A DNA stretch of 53,139 nt from JBHEMT01 sp046262435 (GCA_046262435.1 JBHEMT010000071.1:1-53139); one strand, 5' to 3'. Numbered from the stretch's first letter, positions 8,652 through 17,880 are shown. Made by a program: numbers and translations. The notes: generated from the letters alone by a model not told the origin.

Positions 8652-9086
8652 CTACTTGACCGCGTGGGTGACGATGATGTCGGCCAGCAGGATGAGCAGG
8701 ATCATCGCGCCCGCGATGACGGCGACGCGGCGCAGATCTGCGGGGACGTAGGGGACCCGGTCGTAGGGAATCGCCGGGTCGGCGGGGTCGAGCGGCTCGA
8801 AGCCCGCGCTCAGGCTGCCGGCACGAGCCGCCCCCTCGCGGCGGCGCGCAGCTGCCCCCGGCTCGACCCGGCCCACGCCGCGCCGGACAACCGCGGGTGG
8901 CGCGGCCGCCGGGGGGGCCACGGTGACGTCGTCAGCGGTGGCTGTGGCGGTTGCCGGGGCGGCCGGCGGCGCCCCGCTCACCGGGGCCTCGACATCGGCC
9001 AGCTCCGGGGCGGCGCTGGCGACGGGCCGGCGTACCGCCGGCGGCCGGTTGGGACGCTTGCGGGCGGCCTTCGATTTCCGGGACAT
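8652..9086 (-). CDS. Single-span, C-terminally anchored protein (possible tail-anchored protein)
   Basis: A 144-residue protein of unknown function. It starts with a basic patch (MSRKSKAARKRPNRPP), continues with ~75 low-complexity Ala/Pro/Val residues, then a short conserved-looking segment (FEPLDPADPAIPYDRVPYVPADLRR). It ends with a hydrophobic span at about 121-140 (AVIAGAMILLILLADIIV) followed by only THAVK. There is no N-terminal signal sequence, so the topology is that of a tail-anchored protein with a cytosolic N-terminus. The Get3d-like ATPase gene begins seven bases downstream. A TAGGCT -10 element lies ten bases before the ATG. The topology is read from the sequence; insertion by the neighbour is inferred. 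Confidence 0.65.
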   Translation of the reverse strand: MSRKSKAARKRPNRPPAVRRPVASAAPELADVEAPVSGAPPAAPATATATADDVTVAPPAAAPPAVVRRGVGRVEPGAAARRREGAARAGSLSAGFEPLDPADPAIPYDRVPYVPADLRRVAVIAGAMILLILLADIIVTHAVK

Positions 9087-9169
9087 CAGCGGGCCAAGCC
9101 TATCAGGCGTCCGGGGCGACCACCCTGGTCTGGCTCGGCGTCAGCGGCCCGCTGGGCTACCGTCCGGGG

Positions 9170-9952
9170 ATGGCGGTCGCGGTGGGCACGTCGGGGTGGC
9201 AGTACCGGTCGTGGCGTGGCCGGCTCTATGCCGGTGTGCCGCAGCGCGCCTGGCTGCCGCATTACGCCGCGCGGTTCGCCACCGTGGAGCTGAACACGAC
9301 GTTCTACAGCCTGCCCCGGCTGAGCAGTGTGGAGGGCTGGGCGGCGACGACCCCGGAGGACTTCTGCTTCGCGGCCAAGGCAAGCCGCTACCTGACCCAC
9401 CTCAAGCGGCTGCGTGAGCCGGAGCCGGCGGTGGCCGTCTATCTGGAGCGGCTCGAGCCACTCATCCGCGCCGGCAAGCTGGGTCCAATCCTGATCCAGC
9501 TGCCGCCCAACTTCGCGGTGGACTGCGCGCGTCTCGAGGGTTGCCTTGCCGCATTTCCGCGTGGCCTGCGACTGGCGGTCGAGGTGCGCCATCCATCGTG
9601 GTTCTGCCCCGAGGTGCGCACCCTGCTCGAGCGCCGTGACGTCCCGCTCTGCCTCAGCGACCGTCGCGGGCTGCGCGAGCCGGAATGGCGCACCGCCTCG
9701 TGGGGCTACGTGCGATTTCACGAGGGCAGGGCGGCCCCCTGGTCGTGCTACGGCCCCGGGGCCCTGAGCACCTGGGCAGAGCGCGTGGCCCGGCTCTGGC
9801 CCACCGATGAGGACGTCTTCGTGTACTTCAACAACGATCCCAACGGCTGCGCGCCGCGAGATGCGCAGCGCTTCGCCAAGCTCTGCTCTGGCGGCGGACT
9901 CTCGGTCACCCGTGTACCGGTGGAACCGATGCCGGTCGGCGAGGACGACTGA
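9170..9952 (+). CDS. DUF72 family protein (YecE-like TIM barrel)
   Basis: A 260-residue member of the DUF72 family, whose biochemical role is not firmly established. Typical motifs are VGTSGWQYRSWRG at the N-terminus, FATVELNTTFYSLP, FCFAAKASRYLTH, LGPILIQLPPNF, LAVEVRHPSWF and VFVYFNNDPNG near the end. ATG 9170 gives the normal family start (MAVAVGTSGW). A TACCGT -10-like element at 9158-9163 ends six bases before the ATG, suggesting a leaderless transcript. Divergent from the tail-anchored protein gene and convergent with ychF. Confidence 0.88.
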   Translation: MAVAVGTSGWQYRSWRGRLYAGVPQRAWLPHYAARFATVELNTTFYSLPRLSSVEGWAATTPEDFCFAAKASRYLTHLKRLREPEPAVAVYLERLEPLIRAGKLGPILIQLPPNFAVDCARLEGCLAAFPRGLRLAVEVRHPSWFCPEVRTLLERRDVPLCLSDRRGLREPEWRTASWGYVRFHEGRAAPWSCYGPGALSTWAERVARLWPTDEDVFVYFNNDPNGCAPRDAQRFAKLCSGGGLSVTRVPVEPMPVGEDD

Positions 9953-9970
9953 CCCCCGGTCACACCATCG

Positions 9971-11068
9971 CTAGACGTTGAAGCGGAAGTGCATGACGTC
10001 GCCGTCCTGAACGCGGTAGTCCTTGCCCTCGAGGCGCAGGCGGCCCCGCTCCCTGACTGCGGCATAGGAGCGCGCCTCGATCAAGGTGGCGGCGTCAACC
10101 ACCTCTGCCCTGATGAAGCCCTTGGCGAAGTCTGTGTGGATCGTCCCCGCAGCCTCCACCGCCGAGGCCCCCCGGCGCACCGTCCAGGCGCGCACCTCCT
10201 TTTCTCCCGCGGTGAAGAACGTGACGAGGTCGAGCAGTCCGTAGGCCGAGCGGGCGAGACGGTTCAGCCCGGGTTCGTGCAGCCCCAGCGACTCGAGGAA
10301 CTCCGTGCGCTCGTCGCTCTCCAGCTCGGCGAGTTCGGACTCGATCCGCGCTGACACAGCGACGAGCTCACCCCCGCTTGCCCGCGCCCGGGTCGCGATC
10401 GCCTGCAGCGTCGTGGAGTCGTCAGTGGCGACGGCCGTCTCGTCGATGTTGGCGACGACCAGCAGCGGCGCAATGGTCAGCAGCCACAGCTCATGCAGCG
10501 CCGCACGGTCATCCTCTGAAAGCGCCATGGTGCGCACCGGCAGGGCACCGTCGAGGTGGTCGCGCACCCGGCGCATCACCTCGAGCGCGGCCAGGTCCTT
10601 GTCCTTCATCAACCGTGCGTTGCGCTCGCTCTTCCCCAGCCGTTTGCTGACCGTATCGAGATCGGCGAGGGTCAGCTCCAGCTCCAGCAACTCGAGATCG
10701 CGGACCGGGTCGACCGAGCCCTCGACATGACTCACGTCGCCGTCATCGAAGCAGCGCACCACCAGCGCGATCGCATCGCACTCGCGGATGTGTCCGAGGA
10801 ACTGGTTACCCAGGCCCTCGCCGCGCGAAGCGCCGCGCACCAGGCCGGCGATGTCGGTGAACGTCACCGTTGTCGCAATCGTCCGCGGTGGACTGAAGAT
10901 CTCGCTCAGCGCGTCGAGCCGGGGATCCGGAACGGGCACCACGCCGGTGTTCGGCTCGATCGTGGTGAAGGGGTAGTTGCCCACCTGGGCACCGGCCTTG
11001 GTCAGGGCGTTGAAGAGGGTCGACTTGCCCGCGTTGGGCATGCCGACGATGCCGACGCTCAATGCCAC
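9971..11068 (-). CDS. ychF: Redox-regulated ribosome-binding ATPase YchF/OLA1
   Basis: Obg-family translation-factor NTPase that prefers ATP and binds ribosomes. The 365-residue protein has P-loop GMPNAGKSTLFNALT at the N-terminus, switch region FTDIAGLVRGAS, and NIDE in place of the GTP-specific NKxD, which is the known reason for ATP preference in this family. A coiled-coil insert (LELELTLADLDTVSKRL) and a C-terminal TGS domain (EVRAWTVRRGAS onward, ending in DGDVMHFRFNV) complete the family layout at normal length. GTG 11068 is the start. It lies nine bases downstream of thrB's stop only as a convergent-free tandem: both genes are on the minus strand, so read-through from the threonine operon is possible. 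Confidence 0.95.
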   Translation of the reverse strand: MALSVGIVGMPNAGKSTLFNALTKAGAQVGNYPFTTIEPNTGVVPVPDPRLDALSEIFSPPRTIATTVTFTDIAGLVRGASRGEGLGNQFLGHIRECDAIALVVRCFDDGDVSHVEGSVDPVRDLELLELELTLADLDTVSKRLGKSERNARLMKDKDLAALEVMRRVRDHLDGALPVRTMALSEDDRAALHELWLLTIAPLLVVANIDETAVATDDSTTLQAIATRARASGGELVAVSARIESELAELESDERTEFLESLGLHEPGLNRLARSAYGLLDLVTFFTAGEKEVRAWTVRRGASAVEAAGTIHTDFAKGFIRAEVVDAATLIEARSYAAVRERGRLRLEGKDYRVQDGDVMHFRFNV

Positions 11069-11077
11069 CGCATTCCC

Positions 11078-11977
11078 TCAGACGCTGACGTCAACGCGAG
11101 CGCCCCAGTTGCGGACGCCGCTGACCAGAGTGTGGCCGCGCACCCCGTGCTTGCGCGCCGCGGCGGCGAGCGCGCGCTGTACCTGCTCAGGGTGGCCATG
11201 GACCAGGGCGATCACGGAGGGGCCGGCTCCGGCCAGGGCGGCGCCGCACGCCCCCGCGGCAAGCGCGGCATCGAGCAGTGCGGGTAGAGCCGGGAAGAGC
11301 GGGGTCCGCGCCGCCTGGTGCAGCCGGTCCTCCATCGCCACCCGCAGCCCCACGCTGTCATCGAGGAGCAGGGCGCGGATCATCAGAGCGCAGCGGCCCG
11401 CGTTGAAGACCGCGTCGGCTCGGCTCACGGTGTCGGGCAGCACCGCCCGCGCCGCCGCGGTCGCCAGCTCCACGTCGGGGACGTAGACCACCGCGAGCAG
11501 CGACTCGGGAACGTCGAGGCGCACTGCAGGGGCCCCCACGGGACAGATCGCCAGGCCACCGAGCAGCGCCGCGGCGGCGTTGTCGGGGTGCCCCTCGATG
11601 GCCCCGACATGGGTGAGAACGCGGTGCTCGTCCCAGGGCGCGCCGTGCAGGGCGCAGGCGGCCAGCGTACCCCCCAGTGCTGCCGCCGCACTGGAGCCCA
11701 GCCCCCGCCGCAGGGGGATGCGGTTGACGCAGCGGAGCCGCACTCCCACCGCCGGCACACCCAGCGCAGCACAGGTCGAGCGGTAGGCGGCGACGACCAG
11801 GTTGCTCTCCGGGTCACGCAGCTCCGCGGGCGACCCCGGCGGCAGCACCAGACTCAAGCCGGGCTCGTCGGTGTTCTCAGCCTCCACCTCGTTCTGCAGC
11901 TGCAGGGCGAGGGCGAGTACGTCGAACCCGGGCCCGAGGTTGGCCACGGTGGCGGGTATGGCCACGCGGACGTGCAC
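11078..11977 (-). CDS. thrB: Homoserine kinase
   Basis: GHMP kinase that phosphorylates L-homoserine with ATP in threonine synthesis. The ~299-residue protein shows the GHMP N-terminal PATVANLGPGFDVLA, the ATP-binding PLRRGLGSSAAAALGG, IEGHPDNAAAALLGG, and the C-terminal GACGAALAGAGPSVIAL motif. GTG 11977 is chosen because it lies immediately before the conserved N-terminal strand (VHVRVAIPATVAN) and one base after the thrC stop; the longer open frame would overlap thrC by 65 bases with unlikely sequence. Third gene of hom-thrC-thrB. Confidence 0.94.
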   Translation of the reverse strand: MHVRVAIPATVANLGPGFDVLALALQLQNEVEAENTDEPGLSLVLPPGSPAELRDPESNLVVAAYRSTCAALGVPAVGVRLRCVNRIPLRRGLGSSAAAALGGTLAACALHGAPWDEHRVLTHVGAIEGHPDNAAAALLGGLAICPVGAPAVRLDVPESLLAVVYVPDVELATAAARAVLPDTVSRADAVFNAGRCALMIRALLLDDSVGLRVAMEDRLHQAARTPLFPALPALLDAALAAGACGAALAGAGPSVIALVHGHPEQVQRALAAAARKHGVRGHTLVSGVRNWGARVDVSV

Positions 11978-11978
11978 G

Positions 11979-13034
11979 TCAGAGCCCCAGGGCTGCGGCG
12001 ATGGCGGCCGCATCCTCGTCCACCTGCACCGGCGGCGCCGCACCGCTCACCGCCGCCTCGATGTCCTTGAGTCCGTTGCCGGTGAGCACGCACACCGCTC
12101 GCGTGCCCGGGGCCACCCGGCCGTCGCCCACCGCCTTGATGAGCACCGCCAGTGAGGCGGCCGACGCCGGCTCGCAGAACACGCCCTCAGCGGTGGCCAG
12201 CCAGCGCTGCGCGGCGCGGATCTCATCGTCGCTGACCGAGTCGATGAGGCCCTCGGACTGGTCGCGGGCGGCCACGGCCCCCTCCCACGAGGCGGGGTGG
12301 CCGATCCTGATCGCGGTTGCCACCGTGTCCGGATCGGCGACCGGATGGCCGAGCACGATCGGCGCTGCGCCCGCCGCCTGGGCGCCGAGCATGCGCGGCA
12401 GGAGGCTGCACAGTCCGTCGCGGTGGTACTCACGAAAACCGCGCCAGTAGGCGGTGATGTTCCCCGCGTTGCCGACGGGAATGGCCACAACGTCGGGAGC
12501 GTCGCCGAGCTCGTCGACAATCTCGAAGGCGGCGGTCTTCTGGCCTTCGATGCGGTGCGGGTTGAGGCTGTTGACCATGGTCACCGGATGCCTGGCGGCA
12601 AGCTCGCGCACCATCCGCAGCGCGGCGTCGAAGCTGCCCCTGATGGCCAGGATGGTGGCGCCGTACACCTGTGCCTGGGCGAGCTTCCCCAGGGCGATCC
12701 GACCGGAGGGAATGACCACCAGGGTGCGCAGCCCGAAGCGCGCCCCATAGGCGGCAGCGGAGGCGCTGGTATTGCCTGTCGAGGCGCAGATGATCGCGGC
12801 GGCGCCCTCCTCCATAGCCCGTGCGACGGCGACCACCATGCCGCGGTCCTTGAACGACCCGGTCGGGTTCAGCCCCTCGAACTTGAGGTGCAGCGAGCCG
12901 AGCCCCAGGGTGCGCCCAATCACAAGCGACTCGACCAGCGGTGTCCCGCCCTCATTGAGGGTGATCCGCGGCGTGGTCGCGGTCAGCGGCAGCCGCTCCC
13001 CGTAGCGGGCGATGATCCCCGCGCCGGTCACCAC
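11979..13034 (-). CDS. thrC: Threonine synthase
   Basis: PLP enzyme converting O-phosphohomoserine to threonine. The 351-residue protein has the short actinobacterial/Bacillus-type layout: EGGTPLVES, the PLP lysine in NPTGSFKDRGM (Lys62), ASTGNTSASAAAYGARFG, the phosphate-binding VGNAGNITAYW, and VLTGNGLKD near the C-terminus. GTG 13034 starts just inside the 3' end of hom (seven-base overlap). Gene order hom-thrC-thrB with overlaps indicates one operon for homoserine to threonine. No ThrC-specific regulatory leader was recognised. Confidence 0.95.
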   Translation of the reverse strand: MVTGAGIIARYGERLPLTATTPRITLNEGGTPLVESLVIGRTLGLGSLHLKFEGLNPTGSFKDRGMVVAVARAMEEGAAAIICASTGNTSASAAAYGARFGLRTLVVIPSGRIALGKLAQAQVYGATILAIRGSFDAALRMVRELAARHPVTMVNSLNPHRIEGQKTAAFEIVDELGDAPDVVAIPVGNAGNITAYWRGFREYHRDGLCSLLPRMLGAQAAGAAPIVLGHPVADPDTVATAIRIGHPASWEGAVAARDQSEGLIDSVSDDEIRAAQRWLATAEGVFCEPASAASLAVLIKAVGDGRVAPGTRAVCVLTGNGLKDIEAAVSGAAPPVQVDEDAAAIAAALGL

Positions 13035-14332
13035 GGGAATGCCACCGGAAGCCAGGACACGGCGTCCTCGAAGCGTGGGTCCGAGTCGAGCGTGTCCAGG
13101 GCTGCGGCCACAGTCGCGCGTCGTGCAGGCCGGGTCAGCAGTGCGGCGCGGAGCAGTCCGGACTCGATCGCTTCCGGGTCCCAGTCCAAGCGCGCGGTGG
13201 CGACCCCGCGGTCGCCGAGGAGGAGACGGACGGTCTCCAGGTCGTCGCTGTCGCCGCTCATCTCCACGGCCACCAGGGCCGCGGTGTCGTCATCACCCGA
13301 GGCGAGTGGCGCCGTGCCGGTGGGTGCGTCGGGTCCGTCGCGACCGGTGGCGAAGGCCACCAGGTCGGCGAGCACCGCAGCGGCGGTCGGGTTGCCACCG
13401 GCGCCGGCACCGCGCAGCAGCACCGGGCCACTCAGCGCACCGTCGAGCACCACTCCGTTGCCCGGTCCGGGAAGCTCCGCCAGAGGATGCCCTTCGCCCA
13501 CGTTGTCGGGCTGGGCGGCGTCCCGTCGCTGGCGAGGCAGCGCTGTCGGTTCCACCCGCAGCCGCCAGCCGTCCTGGCTCCGGCGGGCGCTGGCCAGCAG
13601 GCGCACCACGTGGTCGCTCATCTCCGCGGCACGCAGGTCGGCGCGACGCAGCTCGCGGATGCCGCGCCGCTCGACCGACCCGGGATGCACCCAGGCCCGT
13701 CCCGCCAGCGAGACCAGGATGGCCAGCTTGGCCGCCGCATCGGCACCGTCCACGTCGGCACCGGGATCGGCCTCGGCGTACCCATCGGCCTGGGCGCGGG
13801 CCAGCGCCGCCGCGTATGAGCCACCTGCACGCATCGCCTCGAGGATGGCGTTGCTGGTGCCGTTGAGCACCGCGTCGATGCGCCGGATTTGCTGCCCGGC
13901 CATTCCCTCGCTGACCGCGCCGAGGACCGGAACTCCGGCCATCACCGCTGCCTCGAAACGCAGCCGGCCGTGGGCGAGGCTGAGCAGTTCGCCACCGTGC
14001 TCCGCAAGGAGCAGCTTGTTGGCGGTGACCACGCGGCGACCGTCTGTCAATGCCCTGGTCACCCAGGAATGCGCCGGTTCGGCGCCGCCGGCGAGCTCCA
14101 CCACCACGTCCACCTCGGGGTTGGCGAGCACCGTCGCGACGTCGTCACTGAGCAGCTCAGGCCGCCTCGCACGCCGCCGGCCCCGCTCGAGGTCGCGGAC
14201 CACCACCGCGCGCAGCTCCAGCGCGCGACCGGCGCGGCCGGCGAGCTCGGTGCGGTTGTCGAGCAGCTGGGCAACCACCGCACCCCCGACCGTCCCCATG
14301 CCGAGCACGCCGATACCGAGGGCGGCGGACAT
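13028..14332 (-). CDS. hom: Homoserine dehydrogenase
   Basis: NAD(P)H-dependent reduction of aspartate semialdehyde to homoserine. The 434-residue protein contains the Rossmann motif GVLGMGTVGGAVV, VVTANKLLLAEHG with the nucleotide-side lysine, NGTSNAILEAM, and the catalytic YAEADPGADVDGADAAAKLAIL region with its Glu, Asp and Lys. The C-terminal ~80 residues (DTAALVAVEMSGDSDDL onward) look like an ACT-type domain, consistent with feedback control by threonine. First gene of the threonine operon; 66 bases separate it from the response regulator downstream of the kinase, with no clear terminator seen there. Confidence 0.95.
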   Translation of the reverse strand: MSAALGIGVLGMGTVGGAVVAQLLDNRTELAGRAGRALELRAVVVRDLERGRRRARRPELLSDDVATVLANPEVDVVVELAGGAEPAHSWVTRALTDGRRVVTANKLLLAEHGGELLSLAHGRLRFEAAVMAGVPVLGAVSEGMAGQQIRRIDAVLNGTSNAILEAMRAGGSYAAALARAQADGYAEADPGADVDGADAAAKLAILVSLAGRAWVHPGSVERRGIRELRRADLRAAEMSDHVVRLLASARRSQDGWRLRVEPTALPRQRRDAAQPDNVGEGHPLAELPGPGNGVVLDGALSGPVLLRGAGAGGNPTAAAVLADLVAFATGRDGPDAPTGTAPLASGDDDTAALVAVEMSGDSDDLETVRLLLGDRGVATARLDWDPEAIESGLLRAALLTRPARRATVAAALDTLDSDPRFEDAVSWLPVAFPW

Positions 14333-14398
14333 CCGGGCCGAGTCTACGCGGTCACCACTGAGGCACCCGTCGCATCCGCGGGAAACCGGCGGCCACGC

Positions 14399-15046
14399 TC
14401 AGGCGATCAGCCGCTGCTTGTGCGCGGTCGACACCGCCCCAGCGCGGTCGGCGGCGCCGAGCTTGGCCAGGATGTTGCTGACGTGCGTCTTGACGGTGTT
14501 CTCGGAGACGAACAGCTGCACCGCGATCTGTCCGTTGCTCCGCCCGCCCGCCATGAGCTGGAGTACCTCCAGCTCCCGCGCCGTCAGCTCCCGCTCGCCC
14601 CCGCCGCCGGGCCGAGGCCGTCGGCCGCGCAGCACCTCGGGATCGAGCAGCGACTCGCCGCCGGCGACGCGGCGGACGGCGTCGGCCAGCTCCTCTCGGG
14701 AGCAGTCCTTGAGCAGATAGGCACGGGCACCCGCTTGGAGCGAGGGAAAGAGGTAGTCCTCATTGCGATAGGTGGTCAGCACGATCACCCTGGCGTCCGG
14801 GTCCTCGGCGCGGATCCGCTTCAAGGCCTCGATGCCGTTGGTGTTCGGCATCTGGACGTCGAGCAGGACGATGTCCGGTCGGGTCTCGCGGCTGAGCCGC
14901 ACCGCCTCGTCGCCGTCACCGGCGCGGGCCACCACCACGATGTCGTCCTCGATCTCGAGCATGGTGCACAGGCCCTGCCGAACCACGGGGTGGTCGTCGG
15001 CCACCAGGACGCGAATCAGCCCGCCCCGCACCGGGCCCTGGGTCAC
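14399..15046 (-). CDS. NarL/LuxR-type response regulator
   Basis: DNA-binding two-component regulator of 215 residues. The receiver domain (residues ~11-125) has the acidic pair in VLVADDHPVVRQG, phosphoacceptor Asp in IVLLDVQMPNTNG, Thr in VIVLTTYRNEDY and Lys in YLLKDCS. A Gly/Arg linker leads to a LuxR-type HTH (ELTARELEVLQLMAGG and VSENTVKTHVSNILAKLGA). The GTG start overlaps the stop of the histidine kinase gene as GTGA, so the two form a coupled pair. The target is not known; the divergent peptide importer is a reasonable guess. Confidence 0.93.
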   Translation of the reverse strand: MTQGPVRGGLIRVLVADDHPVVRQGLCTMLEIEDDIVVVARAGDGDEAVRLSRETRPDIVLLDVQMPNTNGIEALKRIRAEDPDARVIVLTTYRNEDYLFPSLQAGARAYLLKDCSREELADAVRRVAGGESLLDPEVLRGRRPRPGGGGERELTARELEVLQLMAGGRSNGQIAVQLFVSENTVKTHVSNILAKLGAADRAGAVSTAHKQRLIA

Positions 15047-17682
15047 GCGGTCACCAGCCGCCGTGCGGCGTCGCCGAGCGGCACCCTGACCACCACGCGG
15101 GTGCCGCTCGCGTCGCTCCCCAGGGCGAAGGTCCCTCCCGCGAGCTGAGCGCGCTCGTTCATGCCGGTGATCCCAAACGATCCCGGTCGGGCCTGGGTGG
15201 CGGGATCGAACCCGGCGCCGTTGTCGCGGATGGCGAGCTCGAGCTCGTCACCCTCGACGCGGAGGCGCACCAGCGCCCGTGCCGCCCCGCTGTGCTTGCC
15301 GATGTTGTAGAGCGCCTCCTGGACGATGCGCAGCAGCGCCACCTCGGTCTGCGGTGGCAGGGCCAGCCGCGCCGGCAGCCCGCTGCAGCGCAGCCGGGCC
15401 GGAATTCCGGTGCGCTCGGTCCAGCGCTCCACCTCGAGCTGGATGGCCGCAACCACGCCGGTGGCGGAGAGCGGCGCGGGTCGCAGGTCCCAGACTGAGC
15501 GACGAGCTTCCTGCAGCGCGGCGCGGGCGCCGTCCCTGGCCGTGGTCAGTGCCTCACGCACCCCGCGGTCGCGCGTTGTCGCCGGCAGCAGCCCCTCGGC
15601 GGCCTGCAGCTGGACCACGATTCCGGTGAGCTGCTGGGCCAGGGTGTCGTGGATCTCCCGGGCCAGCCGGGTGCGCTCCTCGAGAACGGCGAGGTCACGG
15701 CCCTCGGCGCTGAGGCGGGCGGTGCGCAGGGCGAGTCCCACCTGGTCGGCCACCGCACCGAGCAGGGTCTCGCGACGGCGCACGGCGGTGGCGCTCCCTG
15801 CCAGCACCGCCAGGGCGCCGAGCGGTCCGCGACTGGTGCCCAGGGGCAGGCCCACCAGCTCTCCGCTGGCTACGGTGCGGGTGACCATGCAGCCCTCGTC
15901 GACCGCCGTCCGGGCGATGGTGAGCAACCCGTCCTCGGGCACCGCCGCGAGATGGGGTTCGATCGCCGCGGTGCTCGCCAGGTCGCCGTTGTCGGTGACC
16001 AGGAACCCACGCCCGGCATCGACGGGGAGCACCGCCCGCATCGTCTCCAGGGCGCCGCGGAGGATAACCTCAGGCTCCAGCGAGCGGGTCAGGCTGCGGG
16101 CCAGCGCGTTGAGCGCCAGCAGCTCGTCGTTGCGCGAGCGCAGCTCGGCGGTGCGTTCGGTGACCCGGCCCTCCAGCTCGCGGGCCGCGGCGAGGATGGC
16201 GTCGCGCGAGCTGTTGATCTCGCGGCGCATCCGCTCCAGCGACGCGGCCAGCTGGCCGACCTCGTCAATGCCCTGGGGAGGGACCGGCTGCTCGGTGCGG
16301 CCCAGCGCCAGGTGCTCCGCCGCCAGCCGCAGGGCATCCACCGGACCGGTGAGCCGCCGGGCCACCACGCTGGCCACGGTGAAGGCCAGGGTCACCAGGA
16401 GCAGCCCAATCGGGATGCCATAGAGCAGCAGCCGGTGAATGCCGGTGCTGATGCCGCGCCGCAGCGCGCCCACGTCCGGCTCCAGGTCGGCGACCGGCAC
16501 GCTGGTGGCCAGCACCCACTTGGCGGTGAAGATCGGCGCGGTGAACAGCGCTCGGTCGACCCCGTGCAGCGTCGTGTGCAGCATCCGGGGGCGGCCGCTC
16601 TTCTCGACGCCGTCGAGGCCGGCATCGAATGCCGCGTCCCCCGACCGGGCGAGCAGGTCGCCGACCGGGACCGGCCGCATCCGGAAGTCACGGCTCACCT
16701 CTGGCGCCGCGACCAGGACCTTGTTACTGCTGCTCAGCAGCAGGGGATACGCGCCCGGCGCGGCGCTGATCGGCTGGCCGAGCACACCCTGGGTCAGCCG
16801 GTCGACGGTCACGTCCGCCCCGACCAGAGTCCGGCCGTCGCCCAGTGGCAGCCACACCGTGACCCCCTCGCCGCCGGCCTGGCGGGTGCCGTAGGGGTCG
16901 GTCCAGAACGGGCCGGCGGCGCGGATCGCAGTGGCCGGGTTGGCCGGGTCGGACCAGACCGCCGGGTCGTCGCCGGCGGCCGCGAAGCGGCGCTGCGAGG
17001 TCGAGAAGATGGTCTCCCCGTCCGGCCCGAGCGGCGCAGCCGGGTCAAGCCGGTGGGCGTCGATCGCCTCGGGCACATCCATTGCCGGAACCGTCCGGAT
17101 CACCGAGTCCACCTTGTCCACCACCCAGACGGCCCCGATCTCCGGGTAGCTCTGGCGCATGCTCTGCATGAAGGGCAGCAGGGCGGCGCTCGGGATACCG
17201 ATGCGGGACGCGCGGCTGGCCGGGTCGGCGGGGTCGCGGGTGCTCTGCCCGACGATCAGGCTGGTGGCGCCGTCCGGCGAGCTCCGGTACTGCACCCCCT
17301 GATACCCGGCCAGGGGGTCACGCAGGGGCGCAGCCGGCGGCTTGGCCAGCTCGGCGTTCATCTGGTCGCCGAGGTGCCGCACCTCGCCGGCGAGGGCGGC
17401 GAGGCGAATGTCGATGACCTTGGCGCGGTCCGACACCTCGCCCTGCTGGCGCGCCTGGGCGTCCTCCACCACCGCCCGGTGGGTCTCGTCGGTGGTCGAG
17501 CTGCTGATTGTCCCCAGTTCGGCGGCCACCAGGGCACCGAAGGCTGCCAGGGGGAAGAGGGCCACCACCAGCATCCCGGCGAGCAGGCGGTCACGAAGCC
17601 GGCGGCGCCAGTCGAGGCGGCGGAGGACCCGGGAGCGCAGGACGCGTCGGAACGGGGACACGAGGCGGTGCGAGTATCGCAT
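15043..17682 (-). CDS. Membrane sensor histidine kinase (dCache-HAMP-GAF-HisKA_3-HATPase)
   Basis: NarX/DesK-class sensor kinase of ~879 residues. Order: basic N-terminus, TM1 (~33-55), a ~360-residue extracytoplasmic region with the look of a double Cache domain (IGAVWVVDKVDSVIRTV and WTDPYGTRQAGGEGVTVWLPLG), TM2 (~417-442), HAMP with a coiled-coil (DEVGQLAASLERMRREIN), a GAF-like domain (~535-670), HisKA_3 with the phospho-His in LAREIHDTLAQQL (~677), and HATPase with NIGKHSGA (N box) and DNGAGFDP (G1). The ATG at 17682 is chosen because it precedes the basic TM1 leader; the open frame continues upstream without coding character. The ligand is unknown; Cache domains bind small molecules such as amino acids. 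Confidence 0.93.
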   Translation of the reverse strand: MRYSHRLVSPFRRVLRSRVLRRLDWRRRLRDRLLAGMLVVALFPLAAFGALVAAELGTISSSTTDETHRAVVEDAQARQQGEVSDRAKVIDIRLAALAGEVRHLGDQMNAELAKPPAAPLRDPLAGYQGVQYRSSPDGATSLIVGQSTRDPADPASRASRIGIPSAALLPFMQSMRQSYPEIGAVWVVDKVDSVIRTVPAMDVPEAIDAHRLDPAAPLGPDGETIFSTSQRRFAAAGDDPAVWSDPANPATAIRAAGPFWTDPYGTRQAGGEGVTVWLPLGDGRTLVGADVTVDRLTQGVLGQPISAAPGAYPLLLSSSNKVLVAAPEVSRDFRMRPVPVGDLLARSGDAAFDAGLDGVEKSGRPRMLHTTLHGVDRALFTAPIFTAKWVLATSVPVADLEPDVGALRRGISTGIHRLLLYGIPIGLLLVTLAFTVASVVARRLTGPVDALRLAAEHLALGRTEQPVPPQGIDEVGQLAASLERMRREINSSRDAILAAARELEGRVTERTAELRSRNDELLALNALARSLTRSLEPEVILRGALETMRAVLPVDAGRGFLVTDNGDLASTAAIEPHLAAVPEDGLLTIARTAVDEGCMVTRTVASGELVGLPLGTSRGPLGALAVLAGSATAVRRRETLLGAVADQVGLALRTARLSAEGRDLAVLEERTRLAREIHDTLAQQLTGIVVQLQAAEGLLPATTRDRGVREALTTARDGARAALQEARRSVWDLRPAPLSATGVVAAIQLEVERWTERTGIPARLRCSGLPARLALPPQTEVALLRIVQEALYNIGKHSGAARALVRLRVEGDELELAIRDNGAGFDPATQARPGSFGITGMNERAQLAGGTFALGSDASGTRVVVRVPLGDAARRLVTA

Positions 17683-17752
17683 GGGGGAATCCGTGGTTTC
17701 GAGAGAATCGCGCGTTCGCCGACCTGCCCTACGGCAAAGATCACCCGATCGG

Positions 17753-17780
17753 GGGATGCGCCCTGTGCCCGGGGCATCCC
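17753..17780. promoter_or_regulatory. Inverted repeat in the kinase/peptide-importer divergent region
   Basis: A perfect seven-base inverted repeat (GGGATGC ... GCATCCC, 14-base spacer) lies between the divergently transcribed histidine kinase and substrate-binding protein genes. Its place fits an operator for the adjacent NarL-type regulator or an RNA hairpin in the importer leader. No convincing -35/-10 pair was found around it. Confidence 0.3.
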
Positions 17781-17871
17781 ACACTTCGCCCCGCCGGAGT
17801 CTGTCTCCATCCCTGTTTCGCTGCCCCTGCTCCGGCCAGGCGCCCGTCATGGCGTTCGGGGGCACGAACCC

Positions 17872-17880
17872 GGGAGGTGG
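17872..17880 (+). promoter_or_regulatory. Shine-Dalgarno sequence deciding the start of the substrate-binding protein
   Basis: GGGAGGTGG ends five bases before TTG 17885 (core GGAGG to start: seven bases). This supports TTG 17885 rather than the in-frame ATG 17849, which has no ribosome binding site; the shorter product also has a normal-length lipoprotein signal. Confidence 0.55.

Noticed and set aside
12297..14720. Long open frame antisense to hom/thrC
   Set aside because: Low-complexity Arg/Ser/Pro sequence opposite well-supported genes.
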